From: a virus | IMG/VR virus record: IMGVR_UViG_3300017770_000099 | Span: 1 to 29,819 of that record | DNA: 29,819 nt | Reading direction: 5' to 3' (one strand) | In this document: piece by piece, positions 7,712 through 14,805 of the stretch | Layout: each line of letters starts with the position of its first letter | How positions within the stretch are numbered: the first letter of the stretch is position 1 | Program-made: the position numbers and the translations under genes | Notes under the pieces: model-generated | Told to the model about the DNA's origin: nothing | What the model saw: only the letters and a program-made list of their open reading frames with translations | Databases searched by the model: none

Positions 7712-7790
7712 AGAAGTTTATGTTGCGTTATTGAAGGCTCATCTGGAAGAAGAGAAATTAAAAGCTGACCAACAGCGAGCAAATAGCTAA
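7617..7790 (+). CDS. Small tail-chaperone-like ORF, probable frameshift extension of gp26
   Basis: Fifty-seven codons run from ATG 7617 to TAA 7788-7790, which overlaps the next gene's ATG by one base. The peptide (MDLENYFKLNF, SLTEIENLIPWEREVYVALL, then a Glu/Lys-rich end) has the look of the short second part of tail assembly chaperones, with a 'P-x-E-R-E-x-Y' core after a helix. It is in the -1 frame relative to gene 26, and the frame is open back through the slippery site. The bases before the ATG (CCCTCTCCCAT) contain no Shine-Dalgarno, so independent initiation looks poor. In T4, gene 51 follows gene 26, but T4 gp51 is about 249 aa, so I do not assign that name. Confidence 0.75.
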   Translation: MDLENYFKLNFALMQYHKYSLTEIENLIPWEREVYVALLKAHLEEEKLKADQQRANS

Positions 7791-10276
7791 TGGCCAATAA
7801 GTTACCCAAGTTTTTAACCGAATTTATTACCTATTCCCGTCTTGTAAAGAGAAAGCAGGGGTTTAGGAAGTCCGTTGCCAGTTATATGGAACGGTCGAAA
7901 ATTCTTATTGGGGATGCTTATGATGTAGATTATGATAGAGTAGTAGATATATTTTTAAGAGAATGGGATAAGTCTGAGAAAGATTATCCGTCTCCATCAA
8001 TTATTAGCCCACAAAATATAAAGGAATTTGATCTTTTTAATCAATATTCATTATATCTTTGGGAATATTATGTTGTAAATGCTTCTCAAGAACCTCCAAA
8101 ACCTAAATCACCACCAAAAGTACCTGAAGTAAAGAAACCAAAGGTAGAGGAACCCCCTCAAGTTGAATCTGAGGGTGAGTTTGAGGGATATGGTGATGAA
8201 GATGATATGATATCCATGGGGGATCTAACTCCCAGAGCTCTAAAACTTTATGATGGTGTTACAGAGGAAGATCTTGTTGGTGAAGATGTTGATGAAAGAA
8301 TATTAAAAATTATTGGAGAAGAAGATGCGATTGATATTGATTACGGTACTTACCAGTCTCTGTTAAAAGAGGAAGTAATTAAATCTACCTTAGGCAAGTC
8401 TAATATTGCTAGGGAAGAGGAAATGCTCCTAGCAGAAGAATTTAAGAGAATCAAGGGTAAGGTTGGTCGCTTTAAGATCAATAAAAAAAGAATTAACACT
8501 GGTTCTGGATCAGCAACTGCACCATTAAAGCAGGCAAAGAATTTTATTACTGGTGCTCCAGAAGAACCTCAAAAATTATTGCCTCCTGCTACAGCAGAGA
8601 AAAAACAGAGAAAAGCGTCACTTGCAGAAAATATATCTGCTATCCGTAAAACTTGTGATTCTATTTTGAAGTTGATGGAGGGTCAATATTCCGCCATCCG
8701 TAAGCAACTTCAATCTGAAAGAAAACTGAAGGAGAATACTCGTAGAGCAAATAGGGAAAGTGGGTTAGAATCAGGTATCAAAAAGACGATGGCAACTGCC
8801 AGAAGAGTTCTTGCGCCAGTATTTGACCTTCTTGGTAAGATTATCAACTTTCTTGGTACTGTATTACTGGGAAGAGTTTTAATTTTATTGGTAGAATGGT
8901 TATCCAAAAAAGAAAATCAAAATAAAATACAAAGTCTTATAAGATTTATTGGGGATTGGTGGCCAGCATTATTGGCTGGATATTTACTATTCTTTAATCC
9001 TATTGGTAGACTAGTAAGAACAGTTTTGGGGACAATTGCAAAACTTACATTAACAATTGCCAAGAAAGGTATACCAAAACTTTTACGACTAATTAAATCA
9101 AATCCTATTGCCGCAGCTGCTATTATTGGTGGTGCTGCTGCATTTGGTGGTGCATACTTTGCTTCTCAAAGAAATGATAAACTACGGGAAGAACAAAATG
9201 CTAAAGATGATGCAGGAACAGTAACTCCTGCAGAAACTAAGGCAACTGGACAAATTCCTTCTGGTTCTCAGTTATTGGGAGAGCAAATAGGACAGAGAGG
9301 AATGAATGCGTTCTCTGGTGGAGGTAAAGTTACAAAAAGAACTTTACCTAGGGGTGGTAAAGTCAAGGGATCTACTGGTAAGAGAGTAAGGGGTGCTGGT
9401 AAGGATACTCAAATGATTATTGCACAACCAGGAGAGGTTGTAATATCAAAGAAGGCAGTAGATAAGTATGGTGCTCCATTCTTTTTAGATCTCAATAAAG
9501 CAGGTGGCGGTACTAATAAACCTCAATGGGCACCTTTTGGCAATATAATGACCGCACAGGGTGGTGGTTTAATTCCAATAGACGTTCAACGTGAAGGTAA
9601 TAAAAGAGGTAGGAGAACTTCTTCTATCATTATGGATGATACCAATCATCCTGAACATACTAAAGCGGTGAATAATGAACCTGGATTTACTCTTGATGAT
9701 TATGTTCAAAAGGCAATTGGTGAATTAATGAAGCAGGGATGGAGAAAACCTGTTGATAGTATGACTGATTATGAAAAGTCGTGGAATACTGATCGTAATT
9801 TAATGCCAGATCCAACATCTCTGTCAATTCCTTCAAAACCTATTGCTGGTGATATGACTGGAAGTGAGTCTGGTTATCAACGTAGAGTTAGTTTCCGTAG
9901 AAGTCAGAAGTCAAAACCCTCACAGGTTAAACCTAAGGAATCTGGTGAGGATATGATGGGTTCACCAGATACAAAACAAGTTACTTCAAGTACTAGTGCG
10001 GCATTTACTGGGGTTATGCCAACACAAAATAGTCCAAAATCTGCTCCAACCAAAAAACCTATAGCAACTCTTACTTCTGGGGGAACTATGACAGCACCTC
10101 CACCCCCTCCATCACCAAAAGCAAATATTATATCGATGGATAAGAAGATGTCCAAACCGAAAAGAACTGGATCTAGTTCCTCTGGGGGAAGGGAGATAGA
10201 ACATTTTTCATCCTCTCAGCAAAATGAATCTAGAATGATGAATATATTAATTTATGGATTGATGGGGGTAGGTTGA
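7790..10276 (+). CDS. Tape-measure-like tail protein (gp29 position)
   Basis: The 828-residue product has a globular N-terminus (LPKFLTEFITYSRLVKRKQG), a Pro/Lys/Glu-rich linker (about residues 100-135), a basic helical part (about 300-335), then hydrophobic helices at about 337-373, 386-425 and 438-459 (PIAAAAIIGGAAAFGGAYFA). A segment near 540-570 reads IAQPGEVVISKKAVDKYG...FFLDLN, which I recall from tape measure proteins. The C-terminal third is low complexity (Ser, Pro, Lys, Gly). Tape measures set tail length and contain membrane-active helices for DNA delivery. Position after the chaperone pair supports this, because chaperone frameshift genes usually precede the tape measure. A hub structural protein is the alternative. 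Confidence 0.6.
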   Translation: MANKLPKFLTEFITYSRLVKRKQGFRKSVASYMERSKILIGDAYDVDYDRVVDIFLREWDKSEKDYPSPSIISPQNIKEFDLFNQYSLYLWEYYVVNASQEPPKPKSPPKVPEVKKPKVEEPPQVESEGEFEGYGDEDDMISMGDLTPRALKLYDGVTEEDLVGEDVDERILKIIGEEDAIDIDYGTYQSLLKEEVIKSTLGKSNIAREEEMLLAEEFKRIKGKVGRFKINKKRINTGSGSATAPLKQAKNFITGAPEEPQKLLPPATAEKKQRKASLAENISAIRKTCDSILKLMEGQYSAIRKQLQSERKLKENTRRANRESGLESGIKKTMATARRVLAPVFDLLGKIINFLGTVLLGRVLILLVEWLSKKENQNKIQSLIRFIGDWWPALLAGYLLFFNPIGRLVRTVLGTIAKLTLTIAKKGIPKLLRLIKSNPIAAAAIIGGAAAFGGAYFASQRNDKLREEQNAKDDAGTVTPAETKATGQIPSGSQLLGEQIGQRGMNAFSGGGKVTKRTLPRGGKVKGSTGKRVRGAGKDTQMIIAQPGEVVISKKAVDKYGAPFFLDLNKAGGGTNKPQWAPFGNIMTAQGGGLIPIDVQREGNKRGRRTSSIIMDDTNHPEHTKAVNNEPGFTLDDYVQKAIGELMKQGWRKPVDSMTDYEKSWNTDRNLMPDPTSLSIPSKPIAGDMTGSESGYQRRVSFRRSQKSKPSQVKPKESGEDMMGSPDTKQVTSSTSAAFTGVMPTQNSPKSAPTKKPIATLTSGGTMTAPPPPPSPKANIISMDKKMSKPKRTGSSSSGGREIEHFSSSQQNESRMMNILIYGLMGVG

Positions 10277-10277
10277 T

Positions 10278-13046
10278 ATGGCAATAACTGCAGATAAACT
10301 TTTACCTGGTGTTGAAAGTGGTGGGAATGTTGTCTTAACTGTACCTACAAAGATATCTTTACCTTCTGCAAAGATTGTACCTGGATCGAAGGAAAAGGGT
10401 GTATTGGGTGTTGTTAACATTGTAAAGGGTGGTGATGATGCGGAGGATAAGGAAAAATCTGGTCAGGTAAGTGATAAGACAAAAGATGATGTTGCCGAGA
10501 TACGTGCAACAACTAAGAAGATACATGTTATACTTAAAAAAAGTGTAAAAATAAATCTTCAAAAAATAAAATTACAGAAAAAGAGTAAAGAGAATTTAAA
10601 GAGAAAAAAAAGAGAGGACTCTATGGAGTCCAAAGATGGCGATGATCGTTTAAATAAAAAAGGTAAAATTGAATTACCAAAAATAGGATTTTTTGAAAGA
10701 ATTAAAAATTTCTTCAAACAAATTCTTGGTGGATATCTTCTTATAAAATTGGTAGATTTTCTACCACAGATGCTTTCGTTTGCCAAAGCCATTCAATTAG
10801 GCAAAATATTTGATTTTATTGTAGATTTTTCAATAGGTCTTTTTGATAAATTAGTATCTTTTATTGATATTGGATACGGTGTTGTTGATAAAGTCAATGG
10901 GATAACTGAAAAACTTTTTGGTGAGGATGCTGCTGACAAATTAAGATCTTTTGAGGGATTATTTGTAAAATTCATGAATCTTGCAATCATCGCTGCCATG
11001 GTAGCTAGTGGTGGATCTAATCCTCTAGGTGGTGGTAAGGGTGGTAGAGGTGGTGGAACTAATAGTAGGGGTAGATTTAACAGAAATGGTATACGTACTG
11101 ATAGAGTTAATGGATTCAATAGTAGAGTAGGTCGTAATGGAACTCGTTTAATTGACTCGGGGAATAATTTAAACAATCAAAGAATGATTAGGGGTGGAAG
11201 TACCTCTAATGCCGCCGCTGCCAGGTCACAGCAGGATCTTGGGGGAAGATATCAACGAAGGTTTGGTAAAAGGGCTGCCCAACAAAGATTTGGACAGGCT
11301 TTTGGTAAGGTTGGCAAAAACGTAGCTGCTAAAGGTGCTAGAAGAATTGCGGGTAAAATACCTATTGTCGGTCCTTTGATTGACTTTGGTATTAGAACTT
11401 TAATATTTAAAGAACCAGTTGGTAAGGCAGCAGCTGCTGCTGTAGGTATGGCTGCAGGTCAGGCACTTGGTACATTTCTTGGTGGTGCCATTGGTGGTAT
11501 TGTTGGATCTGTTGTTCCTTTTGTTGGAAATCTTCTTCTTGGTGCTGCGGGATCAACTATTGGTGGATTAATTGGTGGTGTTATTGGTGATCAAATTGGA
11601 GTAAGTCTTTATAATGTACTTATTGGTAATGAGGGTGAAGGTATTGAGGCAAAAGCGGAGGGTGGAGTAATTGGTAGTGAGGAAGAAAAGAAGAGGGAGA
11701 AGGAAGCAGAGCGAGAAAGACTGAGACGTGCTAGAATTTTTCAGTTCACTCCTTCAAGAAGTGAGAGTCCAGCAGAAACTAATTTGCGGAAGGAACCTGA
11801 CGGACGAAATATATTTCAAAAGATATTTGGTGTTGTTAAAAAGGGTGGACCTTTAGCTTTAATTTCAAAAGTTAGGAAGAGACTTAATAAAAGAAATAAT
11901 AGTATGCTCGCTAAGATTATGGGTCTTGGTGTTGATTTACTTTCTGGAAAAAAGGTTGATAGAAGAATAGTTGCTGATATTGCTAAAAATCTAACAACTT
12001 TCTTTGACGCTGCTTTACCTGCTCCTATGAGTGCATTAAGGCAACTTCTTCAAAAGTTGTCTGTAGGTGGTATGGTTGTTGAATCTCCTGCAGTAAAAAA
12101 TCGTAGACTTAATGACATTGGTAGAAGTATTGAGAGTTCGTTTAATCGCGATGTTTCTAGAGTTAATAGTGGTGTATTAAATGATATTAGGGAGACTAGT
12201 TCTAATACTGTAAGAGGACCAATCAGAGCATCTGGACCTGATCCTAATAAACCTAATACTTATAATAACAGAACTGGTGGATCACAATTGCCAACGCAAG
12301 CTGGTCTAACTTTGCCTGGGTCTAGTAAATTGTCTGCTCTGACAGGAACTTCTGGATCTGTTAAGTATGGTGGTAAAGAACAAGCAAACTTGTCGATATC
12401 CTACAGTCCATTTGCAAAGGGGTCTGGAGCCGTAATTACATCTGGTCAAGGTTATAGATATAATACAAATTCAAATCACAAAGGATATGACATTGGTGCT
12501 GCCACTGATACTCCAATGTATGCATATCTAGATGGTGAAGTAGTTGATGCTAATAAAACACTTGGTTCAGCAGATGATGGTGGTTATGGATATTGGATGA
12601 TTTGGAAAGATTCAAAGCATAATGCATATCACTTCTTTGGGCACTTACATAGACCAATTGGTTTAAATGTTGGAGATAAATTTAAGGCAGGTGCATTACT
12701 TGCAAATGTTGGTGGATCTGCTTCGGGTAACTTAACAAAGTGGTTGCCTCACTTACATTGGGAAATTGCAGGTTCTACTAATGGTTTAGGTGTAAATGGT
12801 GGAAGTGGAACTTTAGATCCTGGTAATTGGGTAAATACTCATGGAGCAGGACAAATTAAACCCAAGGTTGCATCTAATTCACCAACACTTCAACCAGTTT
12901 CTTATACTGCACCTTATGAGGAACCTTCAACTACATTACTAATTGTTAGAGAAGAAGTTCCTGTAGTTATAGCACAACCTTCTTCACAAAATAGCAGAGC
13001 ACTCGTAATTCCACAACAACACAGAACACCAGCAGTACAAGTATAA
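10278..13046 (+). CDS. Large tail protein with glycine-zipper helices and M23 peptidase domain
   Basis: The 922-residue protein has a Lys-rich helix (about 87-113), hydrophobic helices (about 138-180), a Gly/Arg/Asn-rich stretch (about 248-300) and a long glycine-zipper region (about 383-446, GGAIGGIVGSVV, GGLIGGVIGDQIG). A C-terminal LytM/M23 zinc peptidase domain spans roughly 705-850. Its ligands appear complete: H734-K-G-Y-D738 (HxxxD), catalytic-type G-H789-L-H and H825-L-H827-W-E (HxH). M23 enzymes cut peptidoglycan cross-bridges, so this is probably the tail-borne cell-wall hydrolase used in entry, replacing the lysozyme domain of T4 gp5. It starts 1 nt after the preceding stop, preceded by a GGGGGTAGG purine run. 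Overall architecture resembles its upstream neighbour. Confidence 0.78.
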   Translation: MAITADKLLPGVESGGNVVLTVPTKISLPSAKIVPGSKEKGVLGVVNIVKGGDDAEDKEKSGQVSDKTKDDVAEIRATTKKIHVILKKSVKINLQKIKLQKKSKENLKRKKREDSMESKDGDDRLNKKGKIELPKIGFFERIKNFFKQILGGYLLIKLVDFLPQMLSFAKAIQLGKIFDFIVDFSIGLFDKLVSFIDIGYGVVDKVNGITEKLFGEDAADKLRSFEGLFVKFMNLAIIAAMVASGGSNPLGGGKGGRGGGTNSRGRFNRNGIRTDRVNGFNSRVGRNGTRLIDSGNNLNNQRMIRGGSTSNAAAARSQQDLGGRYQRRFGKRAAQQRFGQAFGKVGKNVAAKGARRIAGKIPIVGPLIDFGIRTLIFKEPVGKAAAAAVGMAAGQALGTFLGGAIGGIVGSVVPFVGNLLLGAAGSTIGGLIGGVIGDQIGVSLYNVLIGNEGEGIEAKAEGGVIGSEEEKKREKEAERERLRRARIFQFTPSRSESPAETNLRKEPDGRNIFQKIFGVVKKGGPLALISKVRKRLNKRNNSMLAKIMGLGVDLLSGKKVDRRIVADIAKNLTTFFDAALPAPMSALRQLLQKLSVGGMVVESPAVKNRRLNDIGRSIESSFNRDVSRVNSGVLNDIRETSSNTVRGPIRASGPDPNKPNTYNNRTGGSQLPTQAGLTLPGSSKLSALTGTSGSVKYGGKEQANLSISYSPFAKGSGAVITSGQGYRYNTNSNHKGYDIGAATDTPMYAYLDGEVVDANKTLGSADDGGYGYWMIWKDSKHNAYHFFGHLHRPIGLNVGDKFKAGALLANVGGSASGNLTKWLPHLHWEIAGSTNGLGVNGGSGTLDPGNWVNTHGAGQIKPKVASNSPTLQPVSYTAPYEEPSTTLLIVREEVPVVIAQPSSQNSRALVIPQQHRTPAVQV

Positions 13047-13048
13047 AA

Positions 13049-14476
13049 ATGTCAACTCCACTTCAAGCATCACAATCTGGTAATATTAGTAAACTTGAGA
13101 TTACATCAAAATCTGGAGATATAGTTGATGTTTCTGCTGGTGTAGTTCTTTGTGATTATTATGAGAGTATATTGGATAGTTCAGTCAGGTTTAGTATTGT
13201 TATAGTTGATACTGGTAATACTAGTGATGGGAAAAAGAATAGCATTGCCATTCTTCAAGATCTTAAACTTACAGGATCTGAGAAAGTCAATCTTACGCTT
13301 GAGGACAACTTAGGAAATAAACTGAAATTTGCTGGAGATAATGATCTATATATTTTAGAAATACGTAACATAATATCTTCTGCAGAAAACACTATATTTA
13401 CTCTGGATCTTGTGTCTAGAGAGTTGATTGCTAATGATTTGTTAGCATGTGAAGTGTATAAACGATTTGATGGAGAAATTAGTCAGTCTGTAGCTTTAAT
13501 TCTAAATGAAAATTTAAAAACTAAAAAAAATATTAATCTGGATGCAACCGCAAATGTTCACAATTTTGCTGGTAAAGGTAAGAAACCATTTACTCTATTA
13601 GCAGAAATTGCTACAAAAGCAGTATCTCAATCATCTGAAAGCAGTGCTGGATATCTGATTTACGAAACTTATGAAGGATTTAATTTTAGATCAATAGATA
13701 CTTTATTCGATGATGGGGAGGAAAACTATAAGTCATTTATATATAACTCTACAACAGAATTGCCTGGTGGATACGACGGAAAGATAATTACTTTTGACGC
13801 TAATAAGACTGTAAATGTGAGGCAAAATCTTTCTGCTGGTACTTATGGATCTAAATTGGAGACATTTGATACATATACCCACATTTTTAATACAAAATCT
13901 CAAGAGATTGGTAGTGATGAGCAAAAGATTCATGGTGGTTCAGAAGTTGCAAAATTAAATGATGAATTTGAGTCTGAATTTGCAACAGATGGTCAACTTG
14001 CCTCTAGAAGATTTACGAGAGTAGACGCTAAAGGAGAATTTCCAGATGGAAATGTTAAAGAACAGATTGAAAAACAGAGGGACTCAAATCTTATCTTAGA
14101 AGAGGTTATTTTGCAGTCTGCAATGACTTATAATAAATTATTCTCATTAAGTGTGGAAATTGTTGTCGTAGGTGATTATTCTTTAAGGGCGGGACAATTG
14201 GTACATTGTGATTTTCCAGAACAAAGTTCAAAAGATCAAACTGGCATTGATAAAGAATTGAGTGGATTGTATATAATATGTGATATTTGCACTCACTTGA
14301 CATCAAAGACTCTTTTGACTAAGATGCATTTAATTCGAGATTCTTATGGTAGAGTACCAAAGAAAAATAACACTTCAAATTCTTCATCTGGATCACAAAG
14401 TAATTGGGCAAATCTAATTGGATCTTCGGGTAACTTTAACATTAAAGATTTTACTGGTCAATCTGGTAAATATTGA
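13049..14476 (+). CDS. 27: gp27-like baseplate hub protein
   Basis: The 475-residue product starts 2 nt after the M23 gene. The N-terminal half has tube-like beta strands (SKLEITSKSGDIVDVSAGVV, CDYYESILDSSVRFSIVIVDT, VNLTLEDNLGNKLKF) and the second half has an FTLDLVSRELIAND segment and GYLIYETYEGFNFRSIDTLF. This order is typical of gp27-type hubs, which form a trimeric ring joining the tail tube (gp48/gp54) to the spike (gp5). A Ser/Asn-rich tail closes the protein (KNNTSNSSSGSQSNW). It is somewhat longer than T4 gp27 (391 aa). Location just upstream of the gp5-like genes agrees. Confidence 0.78.
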   Translation: MSTPLQASQSGNISKLEITSKSGDIVDVSAGVVLCDYYESILDSSVRFSIVIVDTGNTSDGKKNSIAILQDLKLTGSEKVNLTLEDNLGNKLKFAGDNDLYILEIRNIISSAENTIFTLDLVSRELIANDLLACEVYKRFDGEISQSVALILNENLKTKKNINLDATANVHNFAGKGKKPFTLLAEIATKAVSQSSESSAGYLIYETYEGFNFRSIDTLFDDGEENYKSFIYNSTTELPGGYDGKIITFDANKTVNVRQNLSAGTYGSKLETFDTYTHIFNTKSQEIGSDEQKIHGGSEVAKLNDEFESEFATDGQLASRRFTRVDAKGEFPDGNVKEQIEKQRDSNLILEEVILQSAMTYNKLFSLSVEIVVVGDYSLRAGQLVHCDFPEQSSKDQTGIDKELSGLYIICDICTHLTSKTLLTKMHLIRDSYGRVPKKNNTSNSSSGSQSNWANLIGSSGNFNIKDFTGQSGKY

Positions 14477-14503
14477 TTTATCTCCTCGATTTAATGACCT
14501 TAA

Positions 14504-14542
14504 CTTTAATCCTGACAAATACAAAAATTTGATCTTTAATCC
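14504..14542. repeat. Direct repeat CTTTAATCC x2 upstream of the late promoter
   Basis: CTTTAATCC occurs at 14504-14512 and again at 14534-14542, with starts 30 bp apart (about three helical turns), just before the late promoter at 14544. It might be a protein-binding pair or chance in AT-rich DNA. Nothing else is visible in this 96-bp intergenic stretch besides the promoter. Confidence 0.3.
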
Positions 14543-14543
14543 C

Positions 14544-14551
14544 TATAAATA
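14544..14551 (+). promoter_or_regulatory. T4-type late promoter upstream of the CP12-like gene
   Basis: TATAAATA, an exact match to the T4 late consensus, lies in a 96-bp intergenic gap and ends 21 nt before the ATG at 14573. It should start a late transcript covering the CP12-like gene and the gp5-like spike genes. Confidence 0.85.
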
Positions 14552-14572
14552 ACATTAACTCCATCAACTATT

Positions 14573-14800
14573 ATGGAAAGTATCGAAAAACATATTGAAA
14601 AGGATAAGGAGATCTTAGACAATCCTATGATCTCTCCAAATCAACGTCGCCATATTGAAGGCGAATTGCATGAATTGGAAGATTACGTGGAACATCATAA
14701 AAAAGAGATTGAAGCAGGAGATCATCATGATCCCACACCTCTAGAATTATATTGTGATGCAAATCCATCAGAACCAGAATGTTTGGTATACGAGGATTGA
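14573..14800 (+). CDS. CP12-like small protein
   Basis: This 75-residue protein has a charged, helical N-terminus (residues 1-47, rich in Glu, Lys and His, including HHKKEIEAGDHHD) and a C-terminus reading LELYCDANPSEPECLVYED. That end closely matches the CP12 C-terminal signature (C-x8-C, here C61 and C70, followed by xVYED). CP12 forms a redox-controlled complex with glyceraldehyde-3-phosphate dehydrogenase and phosphoribulokinase, shutting the Calvin cycle; cyanophages are known to carry cp12. The N-terminal cysteine pair and a clear AWDxVEEL core are absent (the nearest stretch is GELHELEDYVE). Unusually, it sits between hub genes under a late promoter. It may be a real inhibitor or a virion or assembly protein that has kept only the motif. 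Confidence 0.7.
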   Translation: MESIEKHIEKDKEILDNPMISPNQRRHIEGELHELEDYVEHHKKEIEAGDHHDPTPLELYCDANPSEPECLVYED

Positions 14801-14805
14801 TTTAA

